From NCBI RefSeq assembly GCF_016907535.1, contig NZ_JAFBCF010000001.1, positions 2,108,001-2,172,000 on the forward strand: DNA of 64,000 nt. The letters run 5' to 3'. Position numbers and translations under genes: made by a program. The stretch comes from Microlunatus panaciterrae. Lineage in GTDB: Bacteria; Actinomycetota; Actinomycetes; Propionibacteriales; Propionibacteriaceae. Below, piece after piece: positions 35,565 through 44,115 of this stretch. The notes beneath the pieces are model-generated. The model worked only from the letters and a program-made list of their open reading frames with translations. It did not search any database and was not told the DNA's origin. Numbering within the stretch: position 1 is the stretch's first letter; every line of letters begins with the position of its first letter.

Positions 35565-35592
35565 GAGGGCATGCCCGCAGGGGCAGGCCCTC
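35565..35592 (-). terminator. Possible terminator hairpin after nfo
   Basis: GAGGGCATGCCC (35565-35576) faces GGGCAGGCCCTC (35581-35592), giving a G+C-rich stem with an internal two-base mismatch and a four-base loop. It lies about 65 nt past the nfo stop and 38 nt before the YhfC start. There is no U tract, so termination is only a suggestion. Confidence 0.45.
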
Positions 35593-35656
35593 AATGGCCA
35601 TGGTCGGAACTATGACAAATACTCCCCCCGGCAGCAAGGCGCCCGGCGGCGCTGCC

Positions 35657-36460
35657 TCAGCGGTCGATGCGCTCGCGTAGCCAGGCGATGTCGGCACCCT
35701 GGCCTTCGGCGCCGCCGGGGGTCTCGACCACGACCGGTACGGCCGCGGTGCGCACCACCTCCACCAGCCCCTCCGGCTCCAGGCTGCCTTCGCCGAGGTT
35801 CGCGTGCCGGTCGGCGCCGGAGTCGAACGCGTCCCGGCTGTCGTTGGCGTGGATCAGGTCGATCCGGCCGGTGATGGCCTTCACCCGCTCCACCAGACCG
35901 ACCAGCTCCTCACCACCGGCGAACGCGTGGCAGGTGTCCAGGCAGAACCCGACGGTGTCGCCGCCGGAGGCAGCGGTGACCGCCTCCCAGAGCTGCTCGA
36001 TCCGTTCCAGCCGCCGGGCCATCGCGTTGGTGCCGCCGGCGGTGTTCTCGATCAGCAGCGGCACCGGCATCTCCAGGCCGTCGATGCACTTGCGCCAGTT
36101 GTCGAAGCCCTTGGCGGGGTCGTCGTCCTTCAGTACGTGTCCGCCGTGCACGATCACCCCGGCTGCGCCGACCTCTGCGGCTGCCGTCACGGTCTGCTGC
36201 AGCAGCTTGCGGCTGGGGATCCGGATCCGGTTGTTGGTGGTGGCCACGTTGATGACGTACGGCGAGTGCACGTAGAGCGTGACACCGGCCGCTTCGGCCG
36301 CCGCCTTGAGGGCCGCGGCGCCGCCCGGGTAGGCCACCACCGGGCCCTTCCAGCCCTGCGGGTCGCCCAGGAAGAACTGCGACAGCGTCGCCTGCCTGGC
36401 TGCCGCCTCCGCAACCGGGTCCTCCTGGTCGACATGCGCACCGATCACGAGCGAAGTCAT
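35657..36460 (-). CDS. nfo: Endonuclease IV (AP endonuclease)
   Basis: 267 residues, a TIM barrel with the three-metal ligands of endonuclease IV in order: VHSPYVINVA, GVIVHGGHV, LLIENTAGG (Glu), FCLDTCHAFAGG, HANDSRDAFDSGADRHANLG and VVVETPGG (Glu). It cleaves DNA at abasic sites in base-excision repair. The ATG at 36460 gives MTSLVIGAHV, the family's normal beginning, even though the frame continues upstream into the repeat. Confidence 0.94.
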   Translation of the reverse strand: MTSLVIGAHVDQEDPVAEAAARQATLSQFFLGDPQGWKGPVVAYPGGAAALKAAAEAAGVTLYVHSPYVINVATTNNRIRIPSRKLLQQTVTAAAEVGAAGVIVHGGHVLKDDDPAKGFDNWRKCIDGLEMPVPLLIENTAGGTNAMARRLERIEQLWEAVTAASGGDTVGFCLDTCHAFAGGEELVGLVERVKAITGRIDLIHANDSRDAFDSGADRHANLGEGSLEPEGLVEVVRTAAVPVVVETPGGAEGQGADIAWLRERIDR

Positions 36461-36500
36461 AGCGCCGACTCTAGTCCGGGGGACTGACGTCACGGATGCG

Positions 36501-36616
36501 CCCTGAACTCGTCGAAGGGCCACACCATTGCCCAATGGCAGGGTGTGGCTGCTCCTTCGCCGAAATCACAGCCACACGCTGTCGTTCGTGCCCGTCCCCT
36601 TCGACAGGAGTCAGGG
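36501..36616. repeat. Facing interspersed repeats around a 9-bp palindrome
   Basis: An inverted copy (CCCTGAACTCGTCGAAGGG, 36501-36519) and a direct copy with one inserted base (36597-36616) flank a perfect inverted repeat GTGTGGCTG (36543-36551) / CAGCCACAC (36569-36577). This fills most of the intergenic space between divergent nfo and the ATP-grasp gene. The palindrome could be an operator or part of the repeat unit. Confidence 0.75.
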
Positions 36617-36643
36617 CACGCTCACGGGCATAGCATCGGCAGC

Positions 36644-37858
36644 ATGAACGTGATCTTCGTGGAGCCGGCGTTCCCGAACAACCAGCGCCAGTTCGTTCGG
36701 GGACTCGCCGAGGTCGGCGCGAAGGTCATCGGGATCGGTGAGCGACCGGAGGACTGGCTCGACGACGAGCTCCGAGGCTGGATGGCCCACTACCACCAGA
36801 TTGCGAACGTCACGGAGGTGGCGGCGCTGAAGGCGGCCGTCCAGTGGGTGCAGAGCAAGCTGTGGGTGGACCGCCTCGAGGCGACCGTGGAGGCGCACAT
36901 CCTGCCGACCGCTCAGGTGCGCGAGGCCTGCCGCATCCCAGGCACCTCGATCCGGACCGCCTGGCTGTGCCGGGACAAGCCGTCGATGAAGGAGGCGCTG
37001 CGCACCGCGGGGGTCCCCACGGCCGAGTCGATCGGGGCCGACACCCCCGACCAGGTCCGCGCCTTCGCCGGCCGGGTCGGCTATCCGTTGATCCTGAAGC
37101 CACGGGCGGGTGCGGGAGCGGCCGGCACTTTCCGGGTCGACTCGGACACCGAGCTGAGCGGCGCCCTGGAGCACTACCAGAGAGCATCCATCGCCGTCGA
37201 GGAGTTCGTCGAGGGCCACGAGGGCTTCTACGACACCCTCTCCATCGACGGGCGGCCGGTGCACGACTTCGTCTCGCACTACTTTCCCAACGTGCTCGAG
37301 GCGATGCGCAGCCGCTGGATCTCACCGCAGTTCGTCTCCACCAACCGGGTGGACTCGGTGTCGGACTATGACCAGCTGAAGGAGATGGGCCGCCGGGTCA
37401 ACGAGGTGCTCGGCATCGGTACCTCCGCCACCCATATGGAGTGGTTCTTCGGTCCGAAGGGCCTGAGGTTCTCCGAGATCGGCTGCCGCCCGGCCGGGGT
37501 CGGCGCCTGGGACCTCTATGCCGTCGGCAACGAGATGGACATCTACCGTGAGTGGGCCAACGCGATCGTGCACGGGCGTGCCGACCAGCGGGCCACCCGG
37601 GCGTTCGCGGCCGGCATGGTCGCCCTGCGGCCGGACGCGGACGGAATGATCCTGGGCTACTCGGGTCTGGACGAGGTCGAGGACCGCTACCGCGAGTGGA
37701 TCATCGACCGGCACGTTCCGTCACCAGGGACGGCCACCCAACCGGTGGAGGCCGGCTACATGGCCAACGCGTACCTGCGGATGAAACACCCCGACTTCGA
37801 CCGGCTACGCGACATGCTGACCGATGTTGGAGAGCGCGTCTCGGTCCACGCCGGATGA
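36644..37858 (+). CDS. ATP-grasp ligase of unknown substrate
   Basis: 404 residues. The pre-ATP-grasp domain starts MNVIFVEPAFPNNQRQFVRG. The ATP-grasp core has YPLILKPRAGAGAAGT (ATP lysine), VEEFVEGHEGFYDTLSIDG, and FGPKGLRFSEIGCRPAGVGA, carrying the metal-binding Glu and an Arg. Such enzymes join a carboxylate to an amine, thiol or other nucleophile through an acyl phosphate. The substrate is not identifiable. Its stop overlaps the start of the S51-like gene, and that in turn overlaps the esterase, so all three are translated as a unit. Confidence 0.85.
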   Translation: MNVIFVEPAFPNNQRQFVRGLAEVGAKVIGIGERPEDWLDDELRGWMAHYHQIANVTEVAALKAAVQWVQSKLWVDRLEATVEAHILPTAQVREACRIPGTSIRTAWLCRDKPSMKEALRTAGVPTAESIGADTPDQVRAFAGRVGYPLILKPRAGAGAAGTFRVDSDTELSGALEHYQRASIAVEEFVEGHEGFYDTLSIDGRPVHDFVSHYFPNVLEAMRSRWISPQFVSTNRVDSVSDYDQLKEMGRRVNEVLGIGTSATHMEWFFGPKGLRFSEIGCRPAGVGAWDLYAVGNEMDIYREWANAIVHGRADQRATRAFAAGMVALRPDADGMILGYSGLDEVEDRYREWIIDRHVPSPGTATQPVEAGYMANAYLRMKHPDFDRLRDMLTDVGERVSVHAG

Positions 37859-38784
37859 ACGTGACCCTGCTCGGGCCGCAGCGCAAGACAGCGGCGGCCA
37901 GGGCCGCAGTGGCCGAGCTGATGCCCTCCGGGCCGATCGCGACCGTCAACGCGGGCTGGCAGGAGCGTGAGAGCGAGTCGACAGAGCTGGACGAGGTGCT
38001 CGGCGGTCGGATGTGCAACCTGGAGCTGTGGCGACGTTGGCAGGAGCTGCAGCAGGCCGACCCCGAATACGCCGCCGCCGAGCGCCGCCTCACCGACGTA
38101 CTGGCCGAGATGCAGGCGCTGTACGCCATCCGGCTGGGGCACGCGATGGAGGCGGTGGAGTCGCTGACCCGCCGCAACGAGGTCCCCACCGTTCAGCAGG
38201 CTGCGCTCGCCGACGCGGTGCGGGCCGTCCAGGCCCTCGACGACTGGCATCTGCAGAGCGTGGCCGAGGCCCGGGCTGAGTTCTACGCGGCCGTCCGGCT
38301 GGGCGAACGCGATCAGGTGCTGGCGCATCGTGCCGACGTGGACCGGATGGTGGCGGACGCAGCGGGAATGGTGTTTGCCGGCGGACACGTCGGCGTGCTG
38401 CTGCACGTCCTGCACGTTTTCGACCTCGGTCGGCTGATCCGACCTCCACTGGTCGCGTGGTCCGCGGGTGCGATGGCGCTCGCGGAGCGGGTGGTCCTCT
38501 TTCATGATCACGCGCCGCAGGGCCGCCGCCACAGTGAGTTGTACGCGGAGGGCTTCGGGGTCTTCTCCTCGATCCTGCCGTTCCCGCACGCGCGTCGCCG
38601 GCTGCGGCTGGACGACGCTCACCATCTGGGCCTGATGGCTCGACGGTTCGCGCCGCGCAGCTGCCTGCTGTTGGCCGACGGGATCCGGATCGACCTCCAT
38701 GATCATCAGCCGCTGCCGCCCGGTGCCCGCTACCTGAGCGCCGATCACGGCGTGGTGCAGGTTCCGACTGCGGGGGAGGCCTGA
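37855..38784 (+). CDS. Peptidase S51 / cyanophycinase-like fold protein
   Basis: 309 residues. The type 1 glutamine amidotransferase-like fold is suggested by VTLLGPQRKTAAARAAVAEL, the nucleophile elbow VAWSAGAMALAERVVLFHD (serine in WSAGA, as in S51 peptidases and cyanophycinase), and the following GFGVFSSILPFPHARRRLR and LADGIRIDL. A helical insertion in the middle third (roughly 55-160) is unlike dipeptidase E. It may hydrolyse an amide or peptide product. It sits between an ATP-grasp ligase and an esterase with start/stop overlaps at both ends. Confidence 0.75.
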   Translation: MNVTLLGPQRKTAAARAAVAELMPSGPIATVNAGWQERESESTELDEVLGGRMCNLELWRRWQELQQADPEYAAAERRLTDVLAEMQALYAIRLGHAMEAVESLTRRNEVPTVQQAALADAVRAVQALDDWHLQSVAEARAEFYAAVRLGERDQVLAHRADVDRMVADAAGMVFAGGHVGVLLHVLHVFDLGRLIRPPLVAWSAGAMALAERVVLFHDHAPQGRRHSELYAEGFGVFSSILPFPHARRRLRLDDAHHLGLMARRFAPRSCLLLADGIRIDLHDHQPLPPGARYLSADHGVVQVPTAGEA

Positions 38785-39980
38785 TGAGCGTCGCCGGGAC
38801 CAAGAAGCGGCCGGCCAAGCTGGCGATCAACCGGTTGCGGGAGAGTCGCAACCTCGACGATGCGGCGGTCGAACGCTTCTTCCGCCGCCACGAGTTCCCG
38901 ATCGTCGAGGGCAGCAGGTGCACGTTCGCTGTCTGGGTCAACGCCGATGCCGTCTATCTGCGGCACCGGGTGGTGGGCCTGCCGGATGACCTGCCGCTGC
39001 GCCGGATCGAGGGCACCGACCTGTGGTACGCGGTGGTCGAGATCCCCGCCGAGTCGCGGGTCGAGTACCAGTTCGAGGTGCGGCGCGGTGACCACTGGGA
39101 GCGGTTCAACGATCCGAGCAACCCGAGGGTCGCCCGCAGCCCGGTGGGCAACTCCTCGGTCTGCTACAGCATCGACTACACCGTGCCGGACTGGACGCTG
39201 CCGGACGAGGAGGCCAGGCCAGGCGAGCTCGTCGAGCTGGAGGTACGCAGCCAGGCGCAGCGCCGCACCAACCGTGTCACCCTCTACCTGCCGGCCCGGT
39301 TCCGGATGCAGCAGTCCCCCGCGGGCCACGCCCCCCGCAGGCGCTACCCGCTCCTGGTGGTCCATGACGGCGGGGACTTTCTGGAGTACGCCTCGATGAA
39401 GACGGTGCTGGACAACCTCATCCACCGCCTCGATATGGCCGAGACGGTGGTGGCGTTCACCTACCCGGGCGACCGGTTGGTCGAATATCCGAACAACTCC
39501 GCCCATGCCCGGTTCATCAGCCATGAGCTGGTGCCTCGGCTGGAGCACGACTACCCGCTGATCGGACAGCCGTCAGGTCGCTGCCTGATGGGCTCGAGCT
39601 TCGGTGCCGTCGCGTCCCTGTCGACCGCGGTCCGCAACCCCGGCTTCTACGGGTCGCTGATCTTGCAGTCCGGGTCGTTCCTCTTCACCGACATCGGTGA
39701 TGCTCACGGCGGCGGCCCGGCGTTCGACCCGGTGGTGAAGTTCGTCAACCGCTACCGGGCCAGACCGACCAGGGTGGCCGAGCGGCTGTTCGTCTCCTGC
39801 GGCGTCTACGAGCCGCTGATCGTGCAGAACCGGTCGATGCTGTCGGTCTTCGCCGAGACCGGGATGACGGTCAACTACGTCGAGTCGCGGGACGGGCACA
39901 ACTGGGAGAGCTGGCGGGACCGGCTGCGCGACGGGCTGTCCTGGGTGTTCCCTGGCGAGCAGATGTTCGTCTACGAGTGA
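38784..39980 (+). CDS. Enterochelin esterase-like alpha/beta hydrolase
   Basis: 398 residues. An N-terminal beta domain of the early-set type (FAVWVNADAVYLRHRVVGL) precedes an alpha/beta hydrolase of the esterase D / Fes type: LLVVHDGGDFLEYASM, the nucleophile in MGSSFGAVASL, SCGVYEPLI, and the histidine in RDGHNWESWRD. There is no signal peptide, so it should act in the cytoplasm. Fes-like enzymes open siderophore esters, but no siderophore genes are near. It is the third gene of a coupled cassette with the ATP-grasp and S51-like proteins. Confidence 0.83.
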   Translation: MSVAGTKKRPAKLAINRLRESRNLDDAAVERFFRRHEFPIVEGSRCTFAVWVNADAVYLRHRVVGLPDDLPLRRIEGTDLWYAVVEIPAESRVEYQFEVRRGDHWERFNDPSNPRVARSPVGNSSVCYSIDYTVPDWTLPDEEARPGELVELEVRSQAQRRTNRVTLYLPARFRMQQSPAGHAPRRRYPLLVVHDGGDFLEYASMKTVLDNLIHRLDMAETVVAFTYPGDRLVEYPNNSAHARFISHELVPRLEHDYPLIGQPSGRCLMGSSFGAVASLSTAVRNPGFYGSLILQSGSFLFTDIGDAHGGGPAFDPVVKFVNRYRARPTRVAERLFVSCGVYEPLIVQNRSMLSVFAETGMTVNYVESRDGHNWESWRDRLRDGLSWVFPGEQMFVYE

Positions 39981-39993
39981 AGAATCCGAGCAG

Positions 39994-40521
39994 CTAGCGC
40001 AGCTCCCACCAGGGAGCGATGACTGCCCGTCCCACGGTGTGGCTGAACAGGTTGAACATGAGGAAGGCGGGGGTGGAGTCGGGGTCGATACCGATCTGCT
40101 CCACGTCGACGGCGTGCACGGCGATGAAGTAGCGGTGCCGGCCATGACCCGCCGGCGGGGCGGCGCCGAGGTAGCGCTTGGAGCCGCCGTCGTTGCGGAG
40201 CTGCCAGGCCCCGTCGGGGAGACCCGAACCTTCAGCGTCGCCGGCGCCCGTCGGAAGCGAGGTGACCGAGGCGGGGATGTCGGCAACGGCCCAGTGCCAG
40301 AAGCCGCTGGCTGTCGGGGCATCCGGGTCGAACACCGAGACCACGTAGCTCCTGGTTTCGGGCGGGAATCCCGACCAGCTCAGCTGAGGCGACACGTCCT
40401 GGCCGCCGGCGTCCATGATCCCGCTCACCTGGGGCATCGGCAGCTCGGCGCCGTCGGCCACGTCGGTGCTGGTCAAGGTGAAGGTGGGCACATCGGCGAT
40501 GACGTCGTACGGGCTGCTCAT
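39994..40521 (-). CDS. YbhB/YbcL-family PEBP-like protein
   Basis: 175 residues, full length for the bacterial phosphatidylethanolamine-binding protein family. The ligand-site motifs are [19 protein letters not shown] and [17 protein letters not shown], with [18 protein letters not shown] upstream. No signal peptide. The function of these proteins in bacteria is poorly known. It is convergent with the esterase, 13 nt apart. About 100 nt separate it from the divergent PAP2 gene. Confidence 0.92.
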   Translation of the reverse strand: MSSPYDVIADVPTFTLTSTDVADGAELPMPQVSGIMDAGGQDVSPQLSWSGFPPETRSYVVSVFDPDAPTASGFWHWAVADIPASVTSLPTGAGDAEGSGLPDGAWQLRNDGGSKRYLGAAPPAGHGRHRYFIAVHAVDVEQIGIDPDSTPAFLMFNLFSHTVGRAVIAPWWELR

Positions 40522-40621
40522 GGTGCTCCTCTCAGGCCGGGACCGTTCCCGGACGGCAGTTCACAGCCGCGTCAGGGTGTTCTGACAGCAGCCGTTTGGT
40601 CTGTCCAGCCACTCTAGAGTG

Positions 40622-41482
40622 ATGGTTGTGCTGACGAATGCCCCCGCTGGCCCGGGCTCCGCGCTGCAGGACCCCGAGCGGCAGCGGGCTGCCTCGACCG
40701 CGGTCGCCCTGGTGATGTCGTTGTTGGCCCTGTTGGCGGCGGCGGCGATCGGCTGGGTGGCGCTCACCACCGTTCGTGGCCAGCAGCTGGATGACCTGGC
40801 CGCGCACGTGCTGAGTGCCGGAAGCATTGCGGTTGCCGACGACCTGTCCCGCCTGCTGGAACTCGTCTCGGTCTCGTCGGCCGCGCTGGCGCTGGCCGTG
40901 CTGATGGGGCTGGCGTTGGTCCGGGGGCGACTCCGGCTGGCGGTCGGCGCTGCGGTGCTGATGGCGGGCGCGAACGTGACGACACAGGTCCTCAAGCATC
41001 TGCTGCTGACCCGGCCGGATCTGGGCTACGGGACGCTGAACAGCCTGCCCAGTGGGCACACCACAGTGGTCTTCTCCCTGGTGCTGGCCGCGGTACTCGT
41101 GTCCCCGCGCCCCGTGCGGCCGCTGGTAGTGCTGGCCGGGTCGGCCGTCGGCACCCTCACCGGCCTGGCGACCCTGGTCGCCGGCTGGCACCGCACCTCC
41201 GATGTCGTGGCCGCGCTGCTGGTCACACTCGCCTGGGCGGCGGCGGTGACAGCGGTGCTGGCGGCCACCACCACCCGGACGGGCTCCGACCACGGCGGTG
41301 GCTTCGTCCCGGCGGTTCTCGGTGCGCTGCTCGCCGCCGGTGCCGCAGTGCTCTGGGGTGTCGGACCGGGAGCCGGGTTGTGGCAGCCGGTCGCGGTGGC
41401 GATGGTGCTGGCAGCGATCGCCGGCGCGACAGCGCTCAGCACCGGCGCCTTCGCCTGGTTGACCTCCCGCACTCTTGACTGA
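40622..41482 (+). CDS. PAP2-family membrane phosphatase
   Basis: 286 residues with about eight membrane helices. The three phosphatase motifs are KHLLLTRP (motif 1), PSGHTT (motif 2) and AGWHRTSDVVAALL (motif 3), close to each other as in lipid phosphatases. It probably dephosphorylates undecaprenyl pyrophosphate or a phosphatidate outside the membrane. The second half is two extra helices and a glycine/alanine-rich tail. The ATG at 40622 is preferred to the overlapping GTG at 40619. Confidence 0.87.
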   Translation: MVVLTNAPAGPGSALQDPERQRAASTAVALVMSLLALLAAAAIGWVALTTVRGQQLDDLAAHVLSAGSIAVADDLSRLLELVSVSSAALALAVLMGLALVRGRLRLAVGAAVLMAGANVTTQVLKHLLLTRPDLGYGTLNSLPSGHTTVVFSLVLAAVLVSPRPVRPLVVLAGSAVGTLTGLATLVAGWHRTSDVVAALLVTLAWAAAVTAVLAATTTRTGSDHGGGFVPAVLGALLAAGAAVLWGVGPGAGLWQPVAVAMVLAAIAGATALSTGAFAWLTSRTLD

Positions 41483-41518
41483 CCGGTTGGCGACTGACTC
41501 ACTCGGCGATTCGGATAA

Positions 41519-41582
41519 ACCGGCTCAGAGCCGGTAGGCTGACCGACTGACTCAAAACCCCTGCCATGGGGAGGTCCCATGG
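41519..41582 (+). promoter_or_regulatory. Two hairpins in the rpsF leader
   Basis: Upstream of rpsF, ACCGGCT/AGCCGGT (41519-41535, 3-nt loop) and CCATGGG/CCCATGG (41564-41582, 5-nt loop) are perfect 7-bp inverted repeats. The first could end the PAP2 transcript; both could belong to a leader that binds the S6:S18 complex, a known autoregulatory mode of this operon in other bacteria. Which applies cannot be told from sequence alone. Confidence 0.4.
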
Positions 41583-41613
41583 CCGCTGAGACCACAGGAG
41601 GTGGAGTTCGCGT

Positions 41614-41904
41614 ATGCGTAAGTACGAAGTCATGGTCATCATGGACCCCGACACCGAAGAGCGTTCGGTGCAGCCGACCCTCGAGCAGTATCTGACCGTC
41701 ATCACCAAGGGTGGCGGGACCGTGGACAACCTGGACATCTGGGGCCGTCGCCGGCTGGCGTACGAGATCCAGAAGAAGTCCGAGGGCATCTACGCCGTCA
41801 TCAACCTGACCGCAAACCCCGACGACGTGCGGGAGCTGGATCGCCAGTTCTCCATCAACGAGTCGATCATGCGGACCAAGGTCATCCGTCCGGAGCTGCA
41901 CTGA
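41614..41904 (+). CDS. rpsF: 30S ribosomal protein S6
   Basis: 96 residues, complete and typical: [12 protein letters not shown], the central [20 protein letters not shown], and the closing [13 protein letters not shown]. It pairs with S18 on the platform of the small subunit. A strong AGGAGGTGG lies just upstream. It heads the conserved rpsF-ssb-rpsR-rplI operon. Intergenic spacing to ssb is 124 nt. Confidence 0.98.
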   Translation: MRKYEVMVIMDPDTEERSVQPTLEQYLTVITKGGGTVDNLDIWGRRRLAYEIQKKSEGIYAVINLTANPDDVRELDRQFSINESIMRTKVIRPELH

Positions 41905-42028
41905 TCCACAGTTGAGTCCGGATGACTCCCGGAGGTCGGCGATTCCTGGCACTGTAGGAACGCTGACTGCTCAGCACCGTAGGTCACGTCAGCCCACCGA
42001 CAAACCCACGCCGATACGGAGACCAAAC

Positions 42029-42559
42029 ATGGCAGGCGAAACTCAGATCACACTCGTCGGCAACCTCACTGCCGATCCCGAGCTGCGCTTCACCCCGTCC
42101 GGGGCCGCTGTGGCGAACTTCACCGTCGCCTCGACGCCGCGCAACTTCGACCGTCAGACCAATGAGTGGAAAGACGGCGAGGCGATGTTCATCAACTGTG
42201 CGGTGTGGCGGCAGGCGGCGGAAAACGTCGCCGAGTCCCTGCAGAAGGGGATGCGCGTGATCGTCCAGGGTCGGCTGAAGTCGCGGAGCTACGAGACCCG
42301 TGAGGGCGAGCGGCGCACCGTCTTCGAGATCGACGTGGACGAGATCGGTCCCGCGCTCAGGTATGCGACAGCCAAGGTCAACCGCACCAGCAGCGGCGGG
42401 GGCGGTGGCGGTGGGGGTCGCCAGGGTGGCGGCTACGGCGGCGGAGGCGGCGGGGGCAACGACCCCTGGGCTTCCAGTCCGCAGGGCGGCGGCAACCAAG
42501 GCGGCAACCAGGGCGCAGACCCGTGGGCCACGCCGCAGAACGACGAACCACCGTTCTGA
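42029..42559 (+). CDS. ssb: Single-stranded DNA-binding protein
   Basis: 176 residues. The OB-fold begins [20 protein letters not shown], with [18 protein letters not shown] and [21 protein letters not shown] glycine-rich, glutamine-containing linker follows, and the acidic protein-binding tip QNDEPPF closes it. It coats single-stranded DNA in replication and repair. The ATG at 42029 begins the family's usual N-terminus. Located between rpsF and rpsR as in most bacteria. Confidence 0.98.
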   Translation: MAGETQITLVGNLTADPELRFTPSGAAVANFTVASTPRNFDRQTNEWKDGEAMFINCAVWRQAAENVAESLQKGMRVIVQGRLKSRSYETREGERRTVFEIDVDEIGPALRYATAKVNRTSSGGGGGGGGRQGGGYGGGGGGGNDPWASSPQGGGNQGGNQGADPWATPQNDEPPF

Positions 42560-42645
42560 TCTGACGGTCAGAACACTTCCTAACCAGACAGGCACATTCC
42601 GGCCCGATCAAGGGATCGAGCCGGGCTCGAAAGGAGAGCACCACA

Positions 42646-42891
42646 ATGGCCAACCAATCAAGCGCACCACGCAAGCCCTTCAAGAAGAAGTCCAACCCGC
42701 TGAAGGCAGCAAAGGTGCAGGAGATCGACTACAAGGACACCGCCACGCTGCGGAAGTTCATCTCGGAGCGGGGCAAGATCCGCGCACGCCGAGTGACCGG
42801 GCTCTCCGTGCAGGAGCAGCGCCGGGTCGCCATCGCCATCAAGAACGCGCGTGAGGTGGCTCTGCTGCCGTACGCGTCGACGGCTCGCTGA
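42646..42891 (+). CDS. rpsR: 30S ribosomal protein S18, cysteine-free form
   Basis: 81 residues: a basic N-terminus ([14 protein letters not shown]), then [40 protein letters not shown] and the terminal ALLPYAS. It has no cysteines, so it is the zinc-independent form, although it sits in the ancestral operon position. GAAAGGAG upstream is a good ribosome binding site. It partners S6 on the 30S platform. Confidence 0.98.
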   Translation: MANQSSAPRKPFKKKSNPLKAAKVQEIDYKDTATLRKFISERGKIRARRVTGLSVQEQRRVAIAIKNAREVALLPYASTAR

Positions 42892-42905
42892 GAGAGGGAC
42901 GCGAC

Positions 42906-43355
42906 ATGAAGCTCATTCTGACTGCAGCAGTCGACAACCTCGGCGTCGCCGGGGACGTGGTCGAGGTCAAGGACGGCTACGGCCGCAACTACCTCGTGCC
43001 ACGGGGATTCGCCATCCGCTGGACCCGCGGCGGCGAGAAGCAGATCGACGGGATCAAGCGCAGCCGTGACGCTCGCGAGATCCGCGGCCTCGACCATGCT
43101 CAGGAGGTGCGCGAGCAGATCGAGAACCTCACTGTGGAGCTGCCCGTCCGGGCCGGGGACACCGGGAAGCTGTTCGGTGCGGTCACCGCGGCGGACGTCG
43201 CCGGTGCGATCAAGAAGTCCGGCGGTCCGTCGATCGACAAGCGTTCGGTCGAGATCTCCAAGCCGATCAAGAACCTGGGCACCCACACCGTCGGCGTGAA
43301 GCTCCACGAAGCGGTCACCGCACACGTGGCGCTTGCCGTGGTCTCGCAGGGCTGA
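42906..43355 (+). CDS. rplI: 50S ribosomal protein L9
   Basis: 149 residues, full length: the N-terminal rRNA-binding domain ([34 protein letters not shown]), a long connecting helix, and the C-terminal domain ([31 protein letters not shown]). It is the last gene of the operon and is followed 35 nt later by a strong terminator hairpin. GAGAGGGACGCGAC precedes the ATG. Confidence 0.98.
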   Translation: MKLILTAAVDNLGVAGDVVEVKDGYGRNYLVPRGFAIRWTRGGEKQIDGIKRSRDAREIRGLDHAQEVREQIENLTVELPVRAGDTGKLFGAVTAADVAGAIKKSGGPSIDKRSVEISKPIKNLGTHTVGVKLHEAVTAHVALAVVSQG

Positions 43356-43389
43356 GAGCTCCGACACCTGCCGATCGGTTGAACTGTGG

Positions 43390-43426
43390 AAGATGCCGCG
43401 TCCCCTCGGGGCGCGGCATCTTTCTG
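43390..43426 (+). terminator. Rho-independent terminator of the rpsF operon
   Basis: AGATGCCGCG and CCCC (43391-43405, with one bulged T) pair with GGGG and CGCGGCATCT (43408-43421). The loop is two to three bases, followed by TTCTGTCT. A stem of 14 pairs closing just after rplI makes this a confident terminator. Confidence 0.88.
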
Positions 43427-43461
43427 TCTCAGCCTCATTGAGGACGGAGCCGTGGTTCGGC

Positions 43462-44115
43462 TCAGCCGGGCCCTCCTGAGCCGGCGCTGTCGAGGTCCTG
43501 AGCAAGATCGTCAAGGATGGCCGCGGTGTGGGCCAATGCCAGTCGTGCCTCGGCAATGAGCTCCTGCTGCTCGCCAGAGCTCCACGGCGCTGAGTCGAGC
43601 AAGGCGTGGTAGCGCGTCCGGAACTGTTCGGCCGGACCGAGATCGGACAGGTCGTAGAAGGTGGCGCCTGGGCCGACCAAGCCGTGCCGGCGCTCCAGCT
43701 GCGACTTCACCAGCTGTCCGTTCACGACGTCACCGAGATAACGCGTGTAGTGATGGGCGATGAACGTGTGCCCCGAGTCCAGCTCGGCCAGGCGCGTGCA
43801 GTAGGTGATGGTGGTGGGTCGGGGTCGGATCCGATCCCGCCAGTCGGACCCCAGCAGGTGTTCGAGGTCCACCTGCAGGGCCGGCACGCGGGTCAGGCCG
43901 GGCACCAGGAACGGCGCCACCGCGGTATCGGTTCGTCGTTCCTCGGCCACGGCCTCCAGCGCCGAGTAGATGAAGTAGTGCTGGGCGGTCAGCGCGCTGA
44001 CGCCGGACAGCTGACCGGGGCGCAGCTGGTCGAGAAACCTGGAAGAGTCGGCCTCGGCCTGCTCCCGTGCGGTCTCACGTCGCAAGGACTCGGAGAACGG
44101 CGTCAGGTCGGCCAC
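43462..44115 (-). CDS. Heme oxygenase-like protein lacking the proximal histidine
   Basis: 217 residues with the all-helical heme oxygenase fold. The distal helix is HHYTRYLGDVVNGQ (usually YLGDLSGGQ), and FIYSALEAVAEE and DLEHLLGSDWRDRI match the family. The N-terminal helix reads LRRETAREQAEADSSRF. Aligned with T-x3-H-x2-AE of normal enzymes, the heme-ligand histidine position is Gln19. It starts at GTG with GAGGAG upstream. Either another residue ligates heme, or it binds something else. It stands alone, convergent with rplI. Confidence 0.82.
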   Translation of the reverse strand: MADLTPFSESLRRETAREQAEADSSRFLDQLRPGQLSGVSALTAQHYFIYSALEAVAEERRTDTAVAPFLVPGLTRVPALQVDLEHLLGSDWRDRIRPRPTTITYCTRLAELDSGHTFIAHHYTRYLGDVVNGQLVKSQLERRHGLVGPGATFYDLSDLGPAEQFRTRYHALLDSAPWSSGEQQELIAEARLALAHTAAILDDLAQDLDSAGSGGPG

